Assembly (NCBI RefSeq): GCF_900129725.1
Contig: NZ_FQWQ01000004.1
Coordinates: 372,001 to 436,000 of the forward strand
Direction: 5' to 3'
DNA: 64,000 nucleotides
From: Chryseolinea serpens
GTDB taxonomy: Bacteria > Bacteroidota > Bacteroidia > Cytophagales > Cyclobacteriaceae
Shown: positions 34,535 through 45,172 of the stretch, one piece after another
Layout of the letters: each line of letters opens with the position of its first letter
Position numbering within the stretch: position 1 is the stretch's first letter
Notes under the pieces: model-generated
The model's database searches: none
What the model was told of the DNA's origin: nothing
What the model saw: only the letters and a program-made list of their open reading frames with translations
Position numbers and translations under genes: made by a program

Positions 34535-34653
34535 GCGGTTAGGGCTAACCAAAGCCATTTTCGGCGTCCTGGCCGATATTCAGACCGCTTCGACTTGCCG
34601 CACCTTGGGGAACAATCCCACGGTTGGTTAACAACGGTGGGGCCGGGAGGTTT

Positions 34654-35094
34654 TTAGGCTTCGTCCAGGATCACCACTTTATTCATAACGTCGCCCTGGC
34701 GGATGGCGTCGATCACATCGAGGCCCTCGTATACCTTGCCGAATAAGGTGTGGTTACGGTCCAGGTGCTTGGTGGTGTCGCGGGTATGGCAAATGAAGAA
34801 TTGTGAGCCGCCCGTGTTGCGGCCGGCATGGGCCATGGAGATAACACCGCGATCGTGGTATTGGTTATCGCCAGTGAGTTCACAGTCAATCTTATAGCCC
34901 GGACCACCGTTGCCAATGCCATTGGGGCAGCCGCCCTGGATCATGAAATTGGGGATGACACGGTGGAAAATGAGGCCGTTATAGAAGCCCTTTTCAGCAA
35001 GGCTGATGAAGTTTTGAACAGTTTTCGGGGCGTCTTTCTCAAAGAACTTGAGCTTCAGGACGCCCTTGTTTGTATGGATTTCTGCGACTTTCAT
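34654..35094 (-). CDS. Peptidyl-prolyl cis-trans isomerase, cyclophilin type
   Basis: 146 residues from ATG 35094; the upstream open frame is antisense to the next gene and unlike the family. Core motifs: [17 protein letters not shown] with the catalytic Arg, [15 protein letters not shown] and [14 protein letters not shown]. There is no signal peptide, so it is cytoplasmic. It accelerates folding at proline bonds. Divergent from the small Cys/His gene. Confidence 0.93.
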   Translation of the reverse strand: MKVAEIHTNKGVLKLKFFEKDAPKTVQNFISLAEKGFYNGLIFHRVIPNFMIQGGCPNGIGNGGPGYKIDCELTGDNQYHDRGVISMAHAGRNTGGSQFFICHTRDTTKHLDRNHTLFGKVYEGLDVIDAIRQGDVMNKVVILDEA

Positions 35095-35175
35095 TGGATT
35101 TGTATTTAGGCCGCAATTTAATAGGAGATATTCATTTTGATAGCCGAAATTTGAAAATGACAGCGGCGTCCCCAC

Positions 35176-35433
35176 ATGATCAAGTGCGTATCCCATAAGA
35201 AAGTGTACCTCACCCAGGCTCTGGCCGAGGAAGCCCTCATCGATGCCCGCACCCGGTTTCAATACCGGAAACATCAGGGCCCTGTAGCGGTTTATAAATG
35301 CGAAGACTGTGGCTATTATCACCTCACATCCCAGGGCGACATGAACCCGCGTTTGGCGAGCGACCTGGCCGCGGGCAAGATCGACCTGCAAAAAGAGGCC
35401 AACCACTGGCTCGATAAATTAAAGAAACGCTAA
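35176..35433 (+). CDS. Small conserved Cys/His protein, probably zinc-binding
   Basis: 85 residues. Possible metal ligands are Cys4 and His7 near the start (KCVSHKK) and Cys42, Cys45 and His49 in [14 protein letters not shown]. This arrangement resembles small proteins with a consensus KxxY-type start, a helix with EAL, and a YxCxxCxxWHLTS end, found in many bacteria and phages. The C-terminus is helical and charged. Function not known. It precedes the pirin gene by 16 bases, suggesting a shared transcript. Confidence 0.7.
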   Translation: MIKCVSHKKVYLTQALAEEALIDARTRFQYRKHQGPVAVYKCEDCGYYHLTSQGDMNPRLASDLAAGKIDLQKEANHWLDKLKKR

Positions 35434-35449
35434 CCCCGGCTTCATCTTT

Positions 35450-36301
35450 ATGAAACGCATACGCGAGATCCATACGGCGCCGTATTATCCCATCGCTGAC
35501 CTGGTGACCTACACCGTGATGCCCTCGGGACATCTGGAGAACATCGACCCCTTCCTGTTTTTGAATCACCACGGGCACCAGGTCTATTCACCACACAACC
35601 ACGGCCTGCCCTTTGGCCCACATCCGCACCGCGGCATGGAGACGGTGACGATCATCCTGGAGGGCGACATCTTGCACCGCGACTCCACCGGCCATGAAAG
35701 CGTGATCGAAGCCGGCGGCGTGCAGTGGATGACGGCTGGCAAAGGACTGCTGCATGCGGAAGTTTCGTCGGAGGAATTTAAACGCAACGGCGGGCCGCTC
35801 GAGATCCTGCAACTCTGGACCAATCTGCCCGCGCGACTAAAGATGACCGAGCCGCAATACATCGGCCTGCAAAAAGATAAAATCCCTGCCGTGGTGATGG
35901 ACGATGGCAAAGTTACGGTGAACGTGATTGCCGGTGACTGGCAACATATTCCGGCCGCCTTTTCTACGTTGGTGCCGTTAGCATTGCGCACGGTTTTCTT
36001 CGAGCCCGGTGGGAAACTTACGGTGGATGTGGCGCATGGAGAAAATGTTTTGTTCTATGTGATCCGGGGCGAAATGTTGGTAAATGGGTCGGCGGCGCGG
36101 ATGCATCAACTCGTGGAGTTCGAACGCGATGGGATGGGAGTGACGATGGAGGCCCAGGCGGACAGCATCGTTTTGTTCGGACACGCCATGCCCTTGAACG
36201 AGCCGGTGGTGGCGGAAGGGCCTTTTGTTATGAATACCGCGCAGGAGATCACCGAAGCGTATCGGGACTATCGGGATGGAAAGTTTGGTCGTTGGACATA
36301 A
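35450..36301 (+). CDS. Pirin family protein
   Basis: 283 residues, two cupin domains. The N-terminal cupin shows HPHRGMETVT and LHAE; by alignment with human pirin the metal ligands are His58, His60, His102 and Glu104, all present. Bacterial pirins include quercetin 2,3-dioxygenases and redox regulators, so the activity cannot be fixed. It ends just before the convergent glucan synthase gene. Confidence 0.9.
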   Translation: MKRIREIHTAPYYPIADLVTYTVMPSGHLENIDPFLFLNHHGHQVYSPHNHGLPFGPHPHRGMETVTIILEGDILHRDSTGHESVIEAGGVQWMTAGKGLLHAEVSSEEFKRNGGPLEILQLWTNLPARLKMTEPQYIGLQKDKIPAVVMDDGKVTVNVIAGDWQHIPAAFSTLVPLALRTVFFEPGGKLTVDVAHGENVLFYVIRGEMLVNGSAARMHQLVEFERDGMGVTMEAQADSIVLFGHAMPLNEPVVAEGPFVMNTAQEITEAYRDYRDGKFGRWT

Positions 36302-36365
36302 TTTTTCACCTCCCACCTTCGCGAAACCTTTGGAGTCAAAGCATAAGGCTAAGGCTGCTTTCGCT

Positions 36366-39300
36366 TTATTTAGTCCTTTCGGTTAATACTAATTCTTCGG
36401 GGTGTGCTTCGCGGTGCCATTTTACTTTTACCTCGTGTTTTATTTTGTCATTCTTTAGCGTGATGATGTGGCTGGGCTGCAAGACACCGTCCAGTGTTAC
36501 CGTTGCGTCGTTGCCGTCCTGGATGAGCTCGATGCTATAGTCTGTCTCTTCGTACCGGTAGTGGATCGTGAACGAATTCCATTCTTCGGGAACACAGGGC
36601 GTGAACGAGAGGCTGTCGCCTTCGCGCTTCAGGCCCAGGAACGATTCGATGATCAGTTGATACATCCAGCCCGCTGAGCCGGTGTACCAGGTCCATCCGC
36701 CGCGGCCGGTGTGGGGATAGACGCCATACACGTCGGCAGCCATGACATAGGGTTCCACTTTGTAGGTCGCCACATCTTCTTCCGATTTGCCGTGTTGGAT
36801 GGGGTTGATCATGTTGAGCAATTCCCACGTGTGGGCACGGTCGCCCATTTTGGCGAAGGCCATGACCATCCAGATGGCGGCGTGGGTGTACTGGCCACCG
36901 TTTTCGCGGACGCCAGGCACATAGCCTTTGATATAGCCGGGATCCATCTCGCTCTTGTCGAACGGTGGCTCCAGCAATTGGATGAGCTTTTTGTTTTTGT
37001 TGATCAGGTATTGATCGACCGAGCGCATGGCGATCTGCGAACGCTCCGGTTGGCCGGCGCCCGACAAGATGGACCAGCTTTGCGCGATGGAGTCGATCTT
37101 GCACTCATCGTTCTGCGAGGAACCCAGCGGTGTGCCATCGTCGAAGTAGGCGCGGCGGTACCACTGACCATCCCACGCATTTTTCTGAACACACTTGCGC
37201 AGCATCTCGGCATTTTGACGACACGTCTCTGCGAAGTCATGGTCGCCTTGCGATTCGGCCAGGGGGATGAAGCGGTTCAGTACATCGAAGAGGAAAAATG
37301 CGAGCCACACGCTTTCGCCTTTTCCGTGGATGCCCACCATGTTCATGCCGTCGTTCCAATCGCCTGATCCCATGAAAGGCAGACCGTGTTTGCCATAGCG
37401 CAGTCCATGCTGGATGGCGCGCTTGCCGTGATCGTAGATGGACGCGCGGCGCTCGGAGGTGATGGGGAGATCATAATAGGACTCCTCCTGTGCATTGAGC
37501 TGTCGTCCTTCGATGAACGTGACGGAGTCGCGGAGGATGGAGACGTCGCCCGTGGTGGCCACATAGCGGCTGGTGACATACGGCAACCAGAGAAAGTCGT
37601 CGGAACAGAGTGTGCGCACGCCGCGGCCCACCGGTGGATGCCACCAATGTTGCGCATCGCCTTCAAGGAATTGACGTGAGGCGGCCAGCAGGATCTGGTC
37701 GCGTGTGAGGTGTGGTTCGGCATGGAGCAGCGCCAGAACATCTTGCAGCTGATCGCGGAAGCCGAAGGCACCACCCGATTGATAGAATCCACTGCGTCCC
37801 CAGAGACGACAGGACAAGACCTGGTAGACCAACCAACCGTTTGACAAGATGTTCAGCGATGCGTCGGGCGTTTCGATTTGAATCGCACTGAGGGTGTGAT
37901 TCCAGAATTCCTTAACCTTTTTCAATTCGCTAGAGGCTGCGTCGCTGGCGCGGAAACGCCGGATGAGGTGTTCCACTTCCATGCGGTCTTTGCCTGCACC
38001 CATGCTGAAGATCACTTCACGCGAGGCTCCGGGTTCGAGGTCGAAAGGCACCTGCAGGGCCGTGCAAGGGTCGAGGCCAGCTCCGTATTTTCCGGAGAGT
38101 TTTGTGCGCCGCATCGCCTCGGGTCTTTTCAGGGAGCCATTGCGACCGATAAATTCTGTGCGGTCTGCGGTGAAGGTGTAGTGCGCTTCGTCCACGTCGA
38201 AGAAGGCTACGCGGTTGGGGAACTCGGTGTTGTAGGAATTTTTTATCAGCAGCGTTCCGGTGCGTGTCTCCAATTCCGAAACCATGTGCATGGCCGTACG
38301 CGGTCGCATGCTGCCCAACACCCACTCGGCATAGCCGGTGGCCGAGAGCTTGCGCGTTCGGCCGGAGGTGTTTTTGATCTTCAGAACGATAAATTTTATG
38401 GAGGCCTCTTGGGCCACATAAGTGATGGCTTCAGAAGCAATGCCATCATATGCATGCTCGAACACCGTGTATCCAAATCCATGACGGGTGGTATACACGC
38501 CGCCGTCGCCAGCAGGCTGAGGCATAGGCGACCAGAAGGCTCCCGAGTCTTCATCGCGCAAATAATAGGCTTCGCCGCTGAGGTCGCTCACCGGGTCGTT
38601 GTGCCATGGCGTGAGCCGGAACGCATTGGCGTTCTCGGACCAGGTATAGGATGGACCATTTTCGGTGACCACCGTGCCGAAGTTGGGGTTGCCAATGACG
38701 TTGATCCACGGAAGGGGTGTGGTCTTGTTGGCGCTGGAGTAGATGATGTACTCTTTGCCATCGGCCGAGAATCCGCCGCGGCCGTTGTAGAACTGCAGGT
38801 CGCTCCGGGCCGGCGTTTTATCGAGGACGGGTACCTGGTGCGACGGGAGCGTGGGCGCGATGACCGGTATGATCTGTTTGGTGATGATTCGTTTGTTGAC
38901 CTGCTCTTCGAGCGAGCCGCGGCTGTCGGAGAGAATGACGCGGGCCACAGCCTGCAGCAGGATGCGGTCTTCGGCCGACACCTGGTCGACAGGACGCACG
39001 AAAATGCGTCCCGGTTTGTCGGATGTGTTGGTGCCTACTCCGGCGGCAATGAGGCCCTGGATCTGATCCTGCAACAACTGGCGATAACCGCTCGGATCTT
39101 CGTTAAGGATGACGAGATCGGCAGCCAATCCTTTGAGATGCCAATAGGCCTGCGCCTGGATGAGTTGTTTCACCAACGTGATGTTGGCACTGTCGGAAAC
39201 ATGGAGCAGCACGATGGGCAGATCTCCGGAGATGGAATACGCCCACAACGCAGATTGACCCCGCTGATTTTTTAACAGCATGCTGGGGCTGGCCCGCAAC

Positions 39301-42300
39301 GCGGGATTGGTGTAGATGACGGAGCTGGCCAGACGGCCATAGAGCTCGGCCTCTTCTTCGGAGGCATTGATCTGGCGGAGCACGACCTGGCTATGCGTCC
39401 ACGACAATTCGAAGGCGCGGTCGCGGAGGTGGCGATCCTGGTAGCGGTCGATCAATCCCTGCCCGCCCTCGCGCGAGTCGGCGATGCCCGTGATGATATC
39501 GACCATCACGGTTTCTTCGGGTTCGAGGCTGAGGCGGTATTGAACCGACACGATGGGATCGAGCACCGATCCTTGAGAACCCGACAATGGTTCGGGGTTG
39601 TCCATGATCTGCGGGTGCATGACGTTCCGGCCGCGGCCGATGAATTTATGCCGGTCGGTTTCATAAGACGTCGTGTGCGACTGCGCGGTATTCACCTTCA
39701 TGAGATGGAACATCCACGGCGGCCGCTCGTCTTTTGATCGCGGACGACGCGTGCAGAGAATGGCGTGTTGATGCGAGAGAATTTCCGTCTGCACAAAAAG
39801 ATTGCTGAAAGCCGGATGTGAGGCATCGGCAATCGCAAGGGCCAACACCACTTCGGAATAGCTGGTGAGCTCCAGGCGCCGCTCGGTTTTGGAGCGGTTG
39901 GTGAGATGGATGCGGCGGATCTCGATGTCGTCTTCGGGCGACACGATGATCTCGGTATAGGTCTCAATGTCTTCGTCGCGACGCCGGTATTCGACCCGCC
40001 CTTGCGAGAACACGGCGGTGTAGGCTTCAGCTTCTTTGGTGGTGGGTTGATGCGTGTTGGACCAGAACATGTTGGTCTTGAGGTCGCGGATGTAGCAGAA
40101 CGATCCCCAAGTATCCATGACGGTATCTTCGCGCCACCGCGTCACGGCCGTTTCTTTCCAGCGGCTGTAGCCGCCGCCGGCATTGGTCATCATGACGTGA
40201 TAGCGGCCGTTGGAAAGCAACTGCACTTCGGGTGTCGGCGTATGCGGCGTGTTGATGACGCGGATTTGCGAGTGCAGCGTGATGGGCGTGATGTCTTCCA
40301 TTTCGGTGGAAGCCGAATAGTAGCCTGTAGCTTTGGGCACTTGTTCCTGCAGCAACAAAAGCGCGGTCTGAAATTCAGCATCAGCCTCGAATCTTTTTTG
40401 CATGGGTTGATCCAGGAGCAGGTAGGCCAGCGAAAGCAGGCTCATGCCCTGGTGATGGGCCATGAATGTTTGGATGACCACACGGGATTGGCCGCGCGGC
40501 AACCGGGCCGGTGTGTAGTCGACGGCCTCATAGAAACCGTATTTGCCTTCATAGCCTTCTCCCTGAAGTCGTCGCAGGTTGGTGTAGGCCGCGAGCGGAT
40601 CGATCATCAGGGCCATGACGGTCGCGTAGGGAGCAATGACCAGGTCAAGTCCCAGGCCGCGTTTAAAGCCTAATCCAGGAACACCAAAGGCGCGGTACTG
40701 ATAGGTGAGGCTGGCATCGACAATGTTGTAGCACGATTCGGAAATGCCCCAGGGCACGTCTTGTTGTTTGCCGTATTCGATCTGTTTGGCCACGGTGCCT
40801 TTGCAGGTCTCGTCCAGCAACGTGTTATCGTACGTGGGCATGACCAGCAGAGGCATAAGGTATTCGAACATGGACCCGCTCCAGGACAGCAGCACGGGAA
40901 TGTTGTCGGCGCTGGTGAGGCGGCGGCCAAGAGCAAACCAGCTTTCCTGTGGCAACTTGCCCTGTGCAATGGCGACGAACACGCTAAGCCGCGCCTCACT
41001 GGCCAACAGGTCGTAGAAGCTGGCATCACGGTGGTTTTCGTCGGTGTTGTAGCCGATGGCCAGCAAGTGTTGCGACTTGTCGTAGAGGAACCCATACTCC
41101 ATGTCGGCAAAGGCATAGCATTGGCGCGCCAGGTCGTGGATGATGGCGATGCGTTCGCGGGCGTGTTGGCTGGCGGTGAGCAGGACTTTCTCACAGTCCC
41201 TGGCCCATTGCTGTTCTTCGGCGTTGCCATTGGCGCGGAGCTCGTCGAGGGCTTCTTTCCAATCTTTTGGACAGCCGGCGACCTGCAACAGGGTAGGCGT
41301 TTTCTTTGGTGTGTCGGCGCCGAATTTCTCCGGCATCGGCCCAAGCGCCGTCCACGGTGCGAGAAGTGTGATCTCCTGGAGGATCCGGTCGACTTGTTCC
41401 TGGAAGGCATCCAGCCAGGTTTGAAGGTCGGGATCTTCGTCTTTGAGCAAGGCGGTGCGGATCGGTTGGAACTGCAACGTCAACGCTTCGAAATAGGCTT
41501 TTACGGCCGCCAGATTTGAAGTATCGAAGCGGTTCGTTTGTTTCCATTCGTTGATCAATTGTGCCAGCGCAGCGTTCCGCGTTTTGTCCATGGATGCGAT
41601 GATGCGCAGCGTGTCGCAGAGCCCGTACCAGAGCTGGCGCGAGATGATGGGCTTCCGGGGAAGCTCCAGCAAACCCTGCCGAAGCGTGAGCAAATGCCCG
41701 GCGAAATTGCCGCTGTCGACGGTGGAGATGTAGCGCGGGTTCAGGGTGCGCAGCGATTGCGTGTCATACCAGTTATAGAAATGACCGAGATAGCGGTCGA
41801 GTTTGTCGAGCGTTTGAAATGTGTTGGTGACGCGCTCGAGCACATTGCCCGCTGTGATGTAGCCAAAGTCAAAAGCCGTGAGGTTGGCCAGCAGCGCCAT
41901 GCCGATGTTGGTGGGCGATGTGCGATGGGCCACGACGGGTATGGGATATTGCTGGAAGTTGTCGGGTGGCAACCAGTTGTCGTCGGTGTTGACGAATTTT
42001 TCAAAGAACGACCACGTCTTGCGGGCCAGTTCGCGCAGGTAAAGTTTTTCCGCTTCTTCGATGGACGACCGCTTGGACGGCATGGGCTTGCCCAGCCACG
42101 ACACCAGCGCCGGCGACACAAACCACACCGCGATGAGCGGCGAAGCAATCCATAAGGCTCCGGGATGATAGTACCACAAGAAAACCAGCAACGCCGCAGC
42201 TGCCAAAGGGGCGATCCACATCAGGCGCAACGCATCGGCCAGGCCTTCTTTCTTTTTCTGGACAAACCCCGAAGGATTCCATTCCAACAGTTTCCGCTGG

Positions 42301-45089
42301 CTGATATTGATTCTCCACAACGTGCGTACGATCGCGTCGAAACTCATCCATGCTTCGTAAGGCAAACAAGCGAGGGTGAACAGCGCTTGCAGAATATTTT
42401 TGTAGGTGGAACGCAAGGTGTTGTGGGCGTGTTGGGCAAACGTTATTTCCTCCGATTTGCGCATGCCGCTCCAGATGGACTGAAGAATAGGAGGGAGCAT
42501 GACCAGCATAAAAACGCTGATGGTCCAAAACCAGGCGTCAGGCATGATGGTCCAGCCCAGCAGTAGCAAACCCACCAAGGCGATGGGCACAACACTGCGG
42601 CGGAGATTGTCAAAGATCTTCCACCGTGAGAGGGCGGAGATTGAGTTTTTTGTAAGTCCTTTTTTTGCAGCCGGAACAAACGGCAAAAACCAATTGGCGA
42701 TCTGCCAATCGCCCCGGATCCACCGGTGGCGGCGCGTAGCGTCCATGCTGTAGCGCGACGGGTATTCTTCGTAGAACTGAACGTCGCTGGCAAACCCGCA
42801 GCGGACATAAGAACCTTCCAGTAAGTCGTGACTGAGGATGCGGTTTTCCGGGAAGCGATTGCTCAAGACCTTCTCAAACGCATCCACATTGTATATGCCT
42901 TTCCCGATAAAGGAACCTTCTTCAAACACATCCTGGTAAACATCGGACGTAACGCGGGTGTAAGGGTCGATGCCCGAATCGTTCTCGTGCATGCGCGTAT
43001 AACGAGACCGTGTGGCCCCGTGGAGGCTGACGGCGATGCGCGGCTGGATGATGCCATAACCTTCGACGACGCGCCGTTTCTTCTCATTGTAGACCGCGTC
43101 GTTCAACGGGTGTGCCATCAGACCGGCCAGTTTCCAGGCGGCGTCGCGCGGCAGTTGCGTGTCGGTGTCGAGGGTGATGACGTACTTTATGTTGGGGAGA
43201 TTGCGCTCGTCGCCCACGATGCGGGCAAAGCGTTCGCGGCCCTGGCCTTTTAGCAATTGGTTGAGTTCGCTCAGCTTGCCGCGCTTGCGTTCATAGCCCA
43301 TCCAGGTCTTTTCTGTCGGGTTCCATTTCCGGGGCCGGTGAAAGAGGAAGAAGGCGTTGGGATTGGAGGCGGTGTATTTTAGATTGAGCGCAATGATACT
43401 TTTCTCTGCAAAATCCACCAGCGCCTTGTCGTCGGGCATCACTTCCACAGGAGCGTCCTTGAAATCGGTGAGCAAGGCAAAGATGAGGTTGGGATCGCGA
43501 TTGGCCAGGAAGCGCACTTCCAGCTCCTCGACCAGTTTGGCCACCTGACCCTGGCTGGCCAGCAGTGTGGGCACGACCACCAGCGTGCCATGTTCCGACG
43601 GAATGCCCGTGGAGAAATCCATGCGTGGCAACGGCTTTGGTGTGATCCATACAGTAGCCCACCAGTTGACCAGCGCCAACGCCAGGTGGCTACTTCCCAC
43701 CACGGCCAGCACGGCGGTCAAAATAAGCCACTCCCTGGACAAACCATCCAGCGCAGCCTTCCCTACAAAGCCGAAAGCGACGAGGCCAGTTAATACGATA
43801 GCCAGCAATACGTAGAAGCGATAGGCATTTTTTACAAAGAAATGCTCCAGTGTCTGTCCTATACTCGATCTCACCTTCGAGACATTTTCCGTTAGGAAAA
43901 CGCCAGGCCCCACAAGGTAATAGCCCACATGACCTTTTCGCTTTTCGTCGGGCTCCTTCGAAGCGCTGCGCTTGGCGAGGTTGATCGCCGCACGGGCCAC
44001 CTCATATTCCGACAAAGTACTGCGCTTGGCAATTTTCTCCACGGCATGCCGGTAATGATCGCGGGTAAGGAAATCCATTTTAGGATAGATGCCTCCATTG
44101 TCTTCGCGCAGCGTTTGCTCTACCACGCTCATGGTCTCTACGAACTCACGCCAATCCATCTTGGCGAGAAAGCGCAAGCTGTTGATGCTGTTGCTCATGG
44201 AAAGCTGATCGGCCGCCTGCGTCTGGTTCTCGGCCAGCACCATAAGGTTGATGTTGGTGGACTGTTCTGAAAGATGTTGCTCTAACCACGTCAGCGGAAG
44301 CGCCAGGTCAAGCCCCTTCCATTGTAACTTGCGCGTGAACTCTGCTACGAACGCGCTCACCATAGGAGGGTTGGAGCGGGCCATGTCGGCGATGATGAGC
44401 ACAAGGTCTTTCGGATTTTCTTCGGCGGTTTGGATGACACGGTCGCCCCACAAAGTGGCCAGCGCGGCGTCGTTGCGGTCCAGCGCGATGCGGGCGGCAA
44501 CGCGGCTGAGGTTTTCCAGCAAGGCCAGACGAAGCATGATGGGGATGGCCCAAAGCTCACCGATGGTGAGGAAAGTCAATTTCTGGTAGGCGGCGATAAA
44601 GCTGCTGAGACTGTGAATATCCACGCGACCGTCGCTGTGGGAGATGATCTGGATGGCGATGTCGTAGACGCGCGGGAAACCCGCAGACGTACCGTTGATG
44701 AGCCGCGGCAAGCCCTTGCTGTAGCCCTTGGGCAGATAGCGTTTGCCGATGCGGATTTGTTCTTCGATGAGGTAGAAGTTGTCCAGCAACCACTCGCCCG
44801 CGGGCGTGATGGCCTTTTTTTCGTGGACCGAGTCGTGCAGGAGGGAGGTGACGTGGAAGAGGATGGCCTCGTTCTCGGCCAGCCGCTTGAGCAAAAGCTC
44901 CGGACCCTGGTTTGTGCCCAGGGCATGCGTTGCGGCCAGGTGCTGAGCGTGTTGCTCCATCTGCTCGGTGCTGTAGAGCTCCGACCGCAGGGGAGGTTTT
45001 TCGTTTACATCCTCGCGGACAAAATTGTCTTTTTGAAAGCGTTGCAATAAGGGGGAAAGAATTTCATCAAGGGTTGCTTTCGCTTTCAT
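36366..45089 (-). CDS. ndvB: Cyclic beta-1,2-glucan synthase (NdvB/ChvB type)
   Basis: 2907 residues, similar to rhizobial NdvB/ChvB (about 2800). Membrane helices lie near residues 425-480 and 820-1000. A glycosyltransferase domain begins near 490 (STGIPSEHGTLVVVPTLLAS), with LDTDTQLPRDAAWK at about 640 and RRHRWIRGDWQ at about 790. A glycoamylase-like region follows (about 1000-1560, ending HHQGMSLLSLAYLL). The C-terminal part carries GH94 phosphorylase-type modules (about 1600-2860) with RDQLQDVLALL and GSGDWNDGMN. In rhizobia the enzyme makes, trims and cyclises periplasmic glucans from UDP-glucose. It lies 83 bases behind a response regulator on the same strand. No exporter (NdvA) is seen nearby. 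Confidence 0.9.
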   Translation of the reverse strand: MKAKATLDEILSPLLQRFQKDNFVREDVNEKPPLRSELYSTEQMEQHAQHLAATHALGTNQGPELLLKRLAENEAILFHVTSLLHDSVHEKKAITPAGEWLLDNFYLIEEQIRIGKRYLPKGYSKGLPRLINGTSAGFPRVYDIAIQIISHSDGRVDIHSLSSFIAAYQKLTFLTIGELWAIPIMLRLALLENLSRVAARIALDRNDAALATLWGDRVIQTAEENPKDLVLIIADMARSNPPMVSAFVAEFTRKLQWKGLDLALPLTWLEQHLSEQSTNINLMVLAENQTQAADQLSMSNSINSLRFLAKMDWREFVETMSVVEQTLREDNGGIYPKMDFLTRDHYRHAVEKIAKRSTLSEYEVARAAINLAKRSASKEPDEKRKGHVGYYLVGPGVFLTENVSKVRSSIGQTLEHFFVKNAYRFYVLLAIVLTGLVAFGFVGKAALDGLSREWLILTAVLAVVGSSHLALALVNWWATVWITPKPLPRMDFSTGIPSEHGTLVVVPTLLASQGQVAKLVEELEVRFLANRDPNLIFALLTDFKDAPVEVMPDDKALVDFAEKSIIALNLKYTASNPNAFFLFHRPRKWNPTEKTWMGYERKRGKLSELNQLLKGQGRERFARIVGDERNLPNIKYVITLDTDTQLPRDAAWKLAGLMAHPLNDAVYNEKKRRVVEGYGIIQPRIAVSLHGATRSRYTRMHENDSGIDPYTRVTSDVYQDVFEEGSFIGKGIYNVDAFEKVLSNRFPENRILSHDLLEGSYVRCGFASDVQFYEEYPSRYSMDATRRHRWIRGDWQIANWFLPFVPAAKKGLTKNSISALSRWKIFDNLRRSVVPIALVGLLLLGWTIMPDAWFWTISVFMLVMLPPILQSIWSGMRKSEEITFAQHAHNTLRSTYKNILQALFTLACLPYEAWMSFDAIVRTLWRINISQRKLLEWNPSGFVQKKKEGLADALRLMWIAPLAAAALLVFLWYYHPGALWIASPLIAVWFVSPALVSWLGKPMPSKRSSIEEAEKLYLRELARKTWSFFEKFVNTDDNWLPPDNFQQYPIPVVAHRTSPTNIGMALLANLTAFDFGYITAGNVLERVTNTFQTLDKLDRYLGHFYNWYDTQSLRTLNPRYISTVDSGNFAGHLLTLRQGLLELPRKPIISRQLWYGLCDTLRIIASMDKTRNAALAQLINEWKQTNRFDTSNLAAVKAYFEALTLQFQPIRTALLKDEDPDLQTWLDAFQEQVDRILQEITLLAPWTALGPMPEKFGADTPKKTPTLLQVAGCPKDWKEALDELRANGNAEEQQWARDCEKVLLTASQHARERIAIIHDLARQCYAFADMEYGFLYDKSQHLLAIGYNTDENHRDASFYDLLASEARLSVFVAIAQGKLPQESWFALGRRLTSADNIPVLLSWSGSMFEYLMPLLVMPTYDNTLLDETCKGTVAKQIEYGKQQDVPWGISESCYNIVDASLTYQYRAFGVPGLGFKRGLGLDLVIAPYATVMALMIDPLAAYTNLRRLQGEGYEGKYGFYEAVDYTPARLPRGQSRVVIQTFMAHHQGMSLLSLAYLLLDQPMQKRFEADAEFQTALLLLQEQVPKATGYYSASTEMEDITPITLHSQIRVINTPHTPTPEVQLLSNGRYHVMMTNAGGGYSRWKETAVTRWREDTVMDTWGSFCYIRDLKTNMFWSNTHQPTTKEAEAYTAVFSQGRVEYRRRDEDIETYTEIIVSPEDDIEIRRIHLTNRSKTERRLELTSYSEVVLALAIADASHPAFSNLFVQTEILSHQHAILCTRRPRSKDERPPWMFHLMKVNTAQSHTTSYETDRHKFIGRGRNVMHPQIMDNPEPLSGSQGSVLDPIVSVQYRLSLEPEETVMVDIITGIADSREGGQGLIDRYQDRHLRDRAFELSWTHSQVVLRQINASEEEAELYGRLASSVIYTNPALRASPSMLLKNQRGQSALWAYSISGDLPIVLLHVSDSANITLVKQLIQAQAYWHLKGLAADLVILNEDPSGYRQLLQDQIQGLIAAGVGTNTSDKPGRIFVRPVDQVSAEDRILLQAVARVILSDSRGSLEEQVNKRIITKQIIPVIAPTLPSHQVPVLDKTPARSDLQFYNGRGGFSADGKEYIIYSSANKTTPLPWINVIGNPNFGTVVTENGPSYTWSENANAFRLTPWHNDPVSDLSGEAYYLRDEDSGAFWSPMPQPAGDGGVYTTRHGFGYTVFEHAYDGIASEAITYVAQEASIKFIVLKIKNTSGRTRKLSATGYAEWVLGSMRPRTAMHMVSELETRTGTLLIKNSYNTEFPNRVAFFDVDEAHYTFTADRTEFIGRNGSLKRPEAMRRTKLSGKYGAGLDPCTALQVPFDLEPGASREVIFSMGAGKDRMEVEHLIRRFRASDAASSELKKVKEFWNHTLSAIQIETPDASLNILSNGWLVYQVLSCRLWGRSGFYQSGGAFGFRDQLQDVLALLHAEPHLTRDQILLAASRQFLEGDAQHWWHPPVGRGVRTLCSDDFLWLPYVTSRYVATTGDVSILRDSVTFIEGRQLNAQEESYYDLPITSERRASIYDHGKRAIQHGLRYGKHGLPFMGSGDWNDGMNMVGIHGKGESVWLAFFLFDVLNRFIPLAESQGDHDFAETCRQNAEMLRKCVQKNAWDGQWYRRAYFDDGTPLGSSQNDECKIDSIAQSWSILSGAGQPERSQIAMRSVDQYLINKNKKLIQLLEPPFDKSEMDPGYIKGYVPGVRENGGQYTHAAIWMVMAFAKMGDRAHTWELLNMINPIQHGKSEEDVATYKVEPYVMAADVYGVYPHTGRGGWTWYTGSAGWMYQLIIESFLGLKREGDSLSFTPCVPEEWNSFTIHYRYEETDYSIELIQDGNDATVTLDGVLQPSHIITLKNDKIKHEVKVKWHREAHPEELVLTERTK

Positions 45090-45172
45090 GCGTATATCTA
45101 AAGTTTAAGTTTGACGGACATTCACGGCCACCATAAGACAAAAAGATCGTATCGATTACGGTGCCAGTTGTT

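Noticed and set aside
37878-39275. 465-codon plus-strand open frame opposite the glucan synthase gene, with similar ones at 41538-42155 and 40761-41519
   Set aside because: Antisense shadows of a GC-rich gene; compositions are unlike real proteins and there are no start signals.
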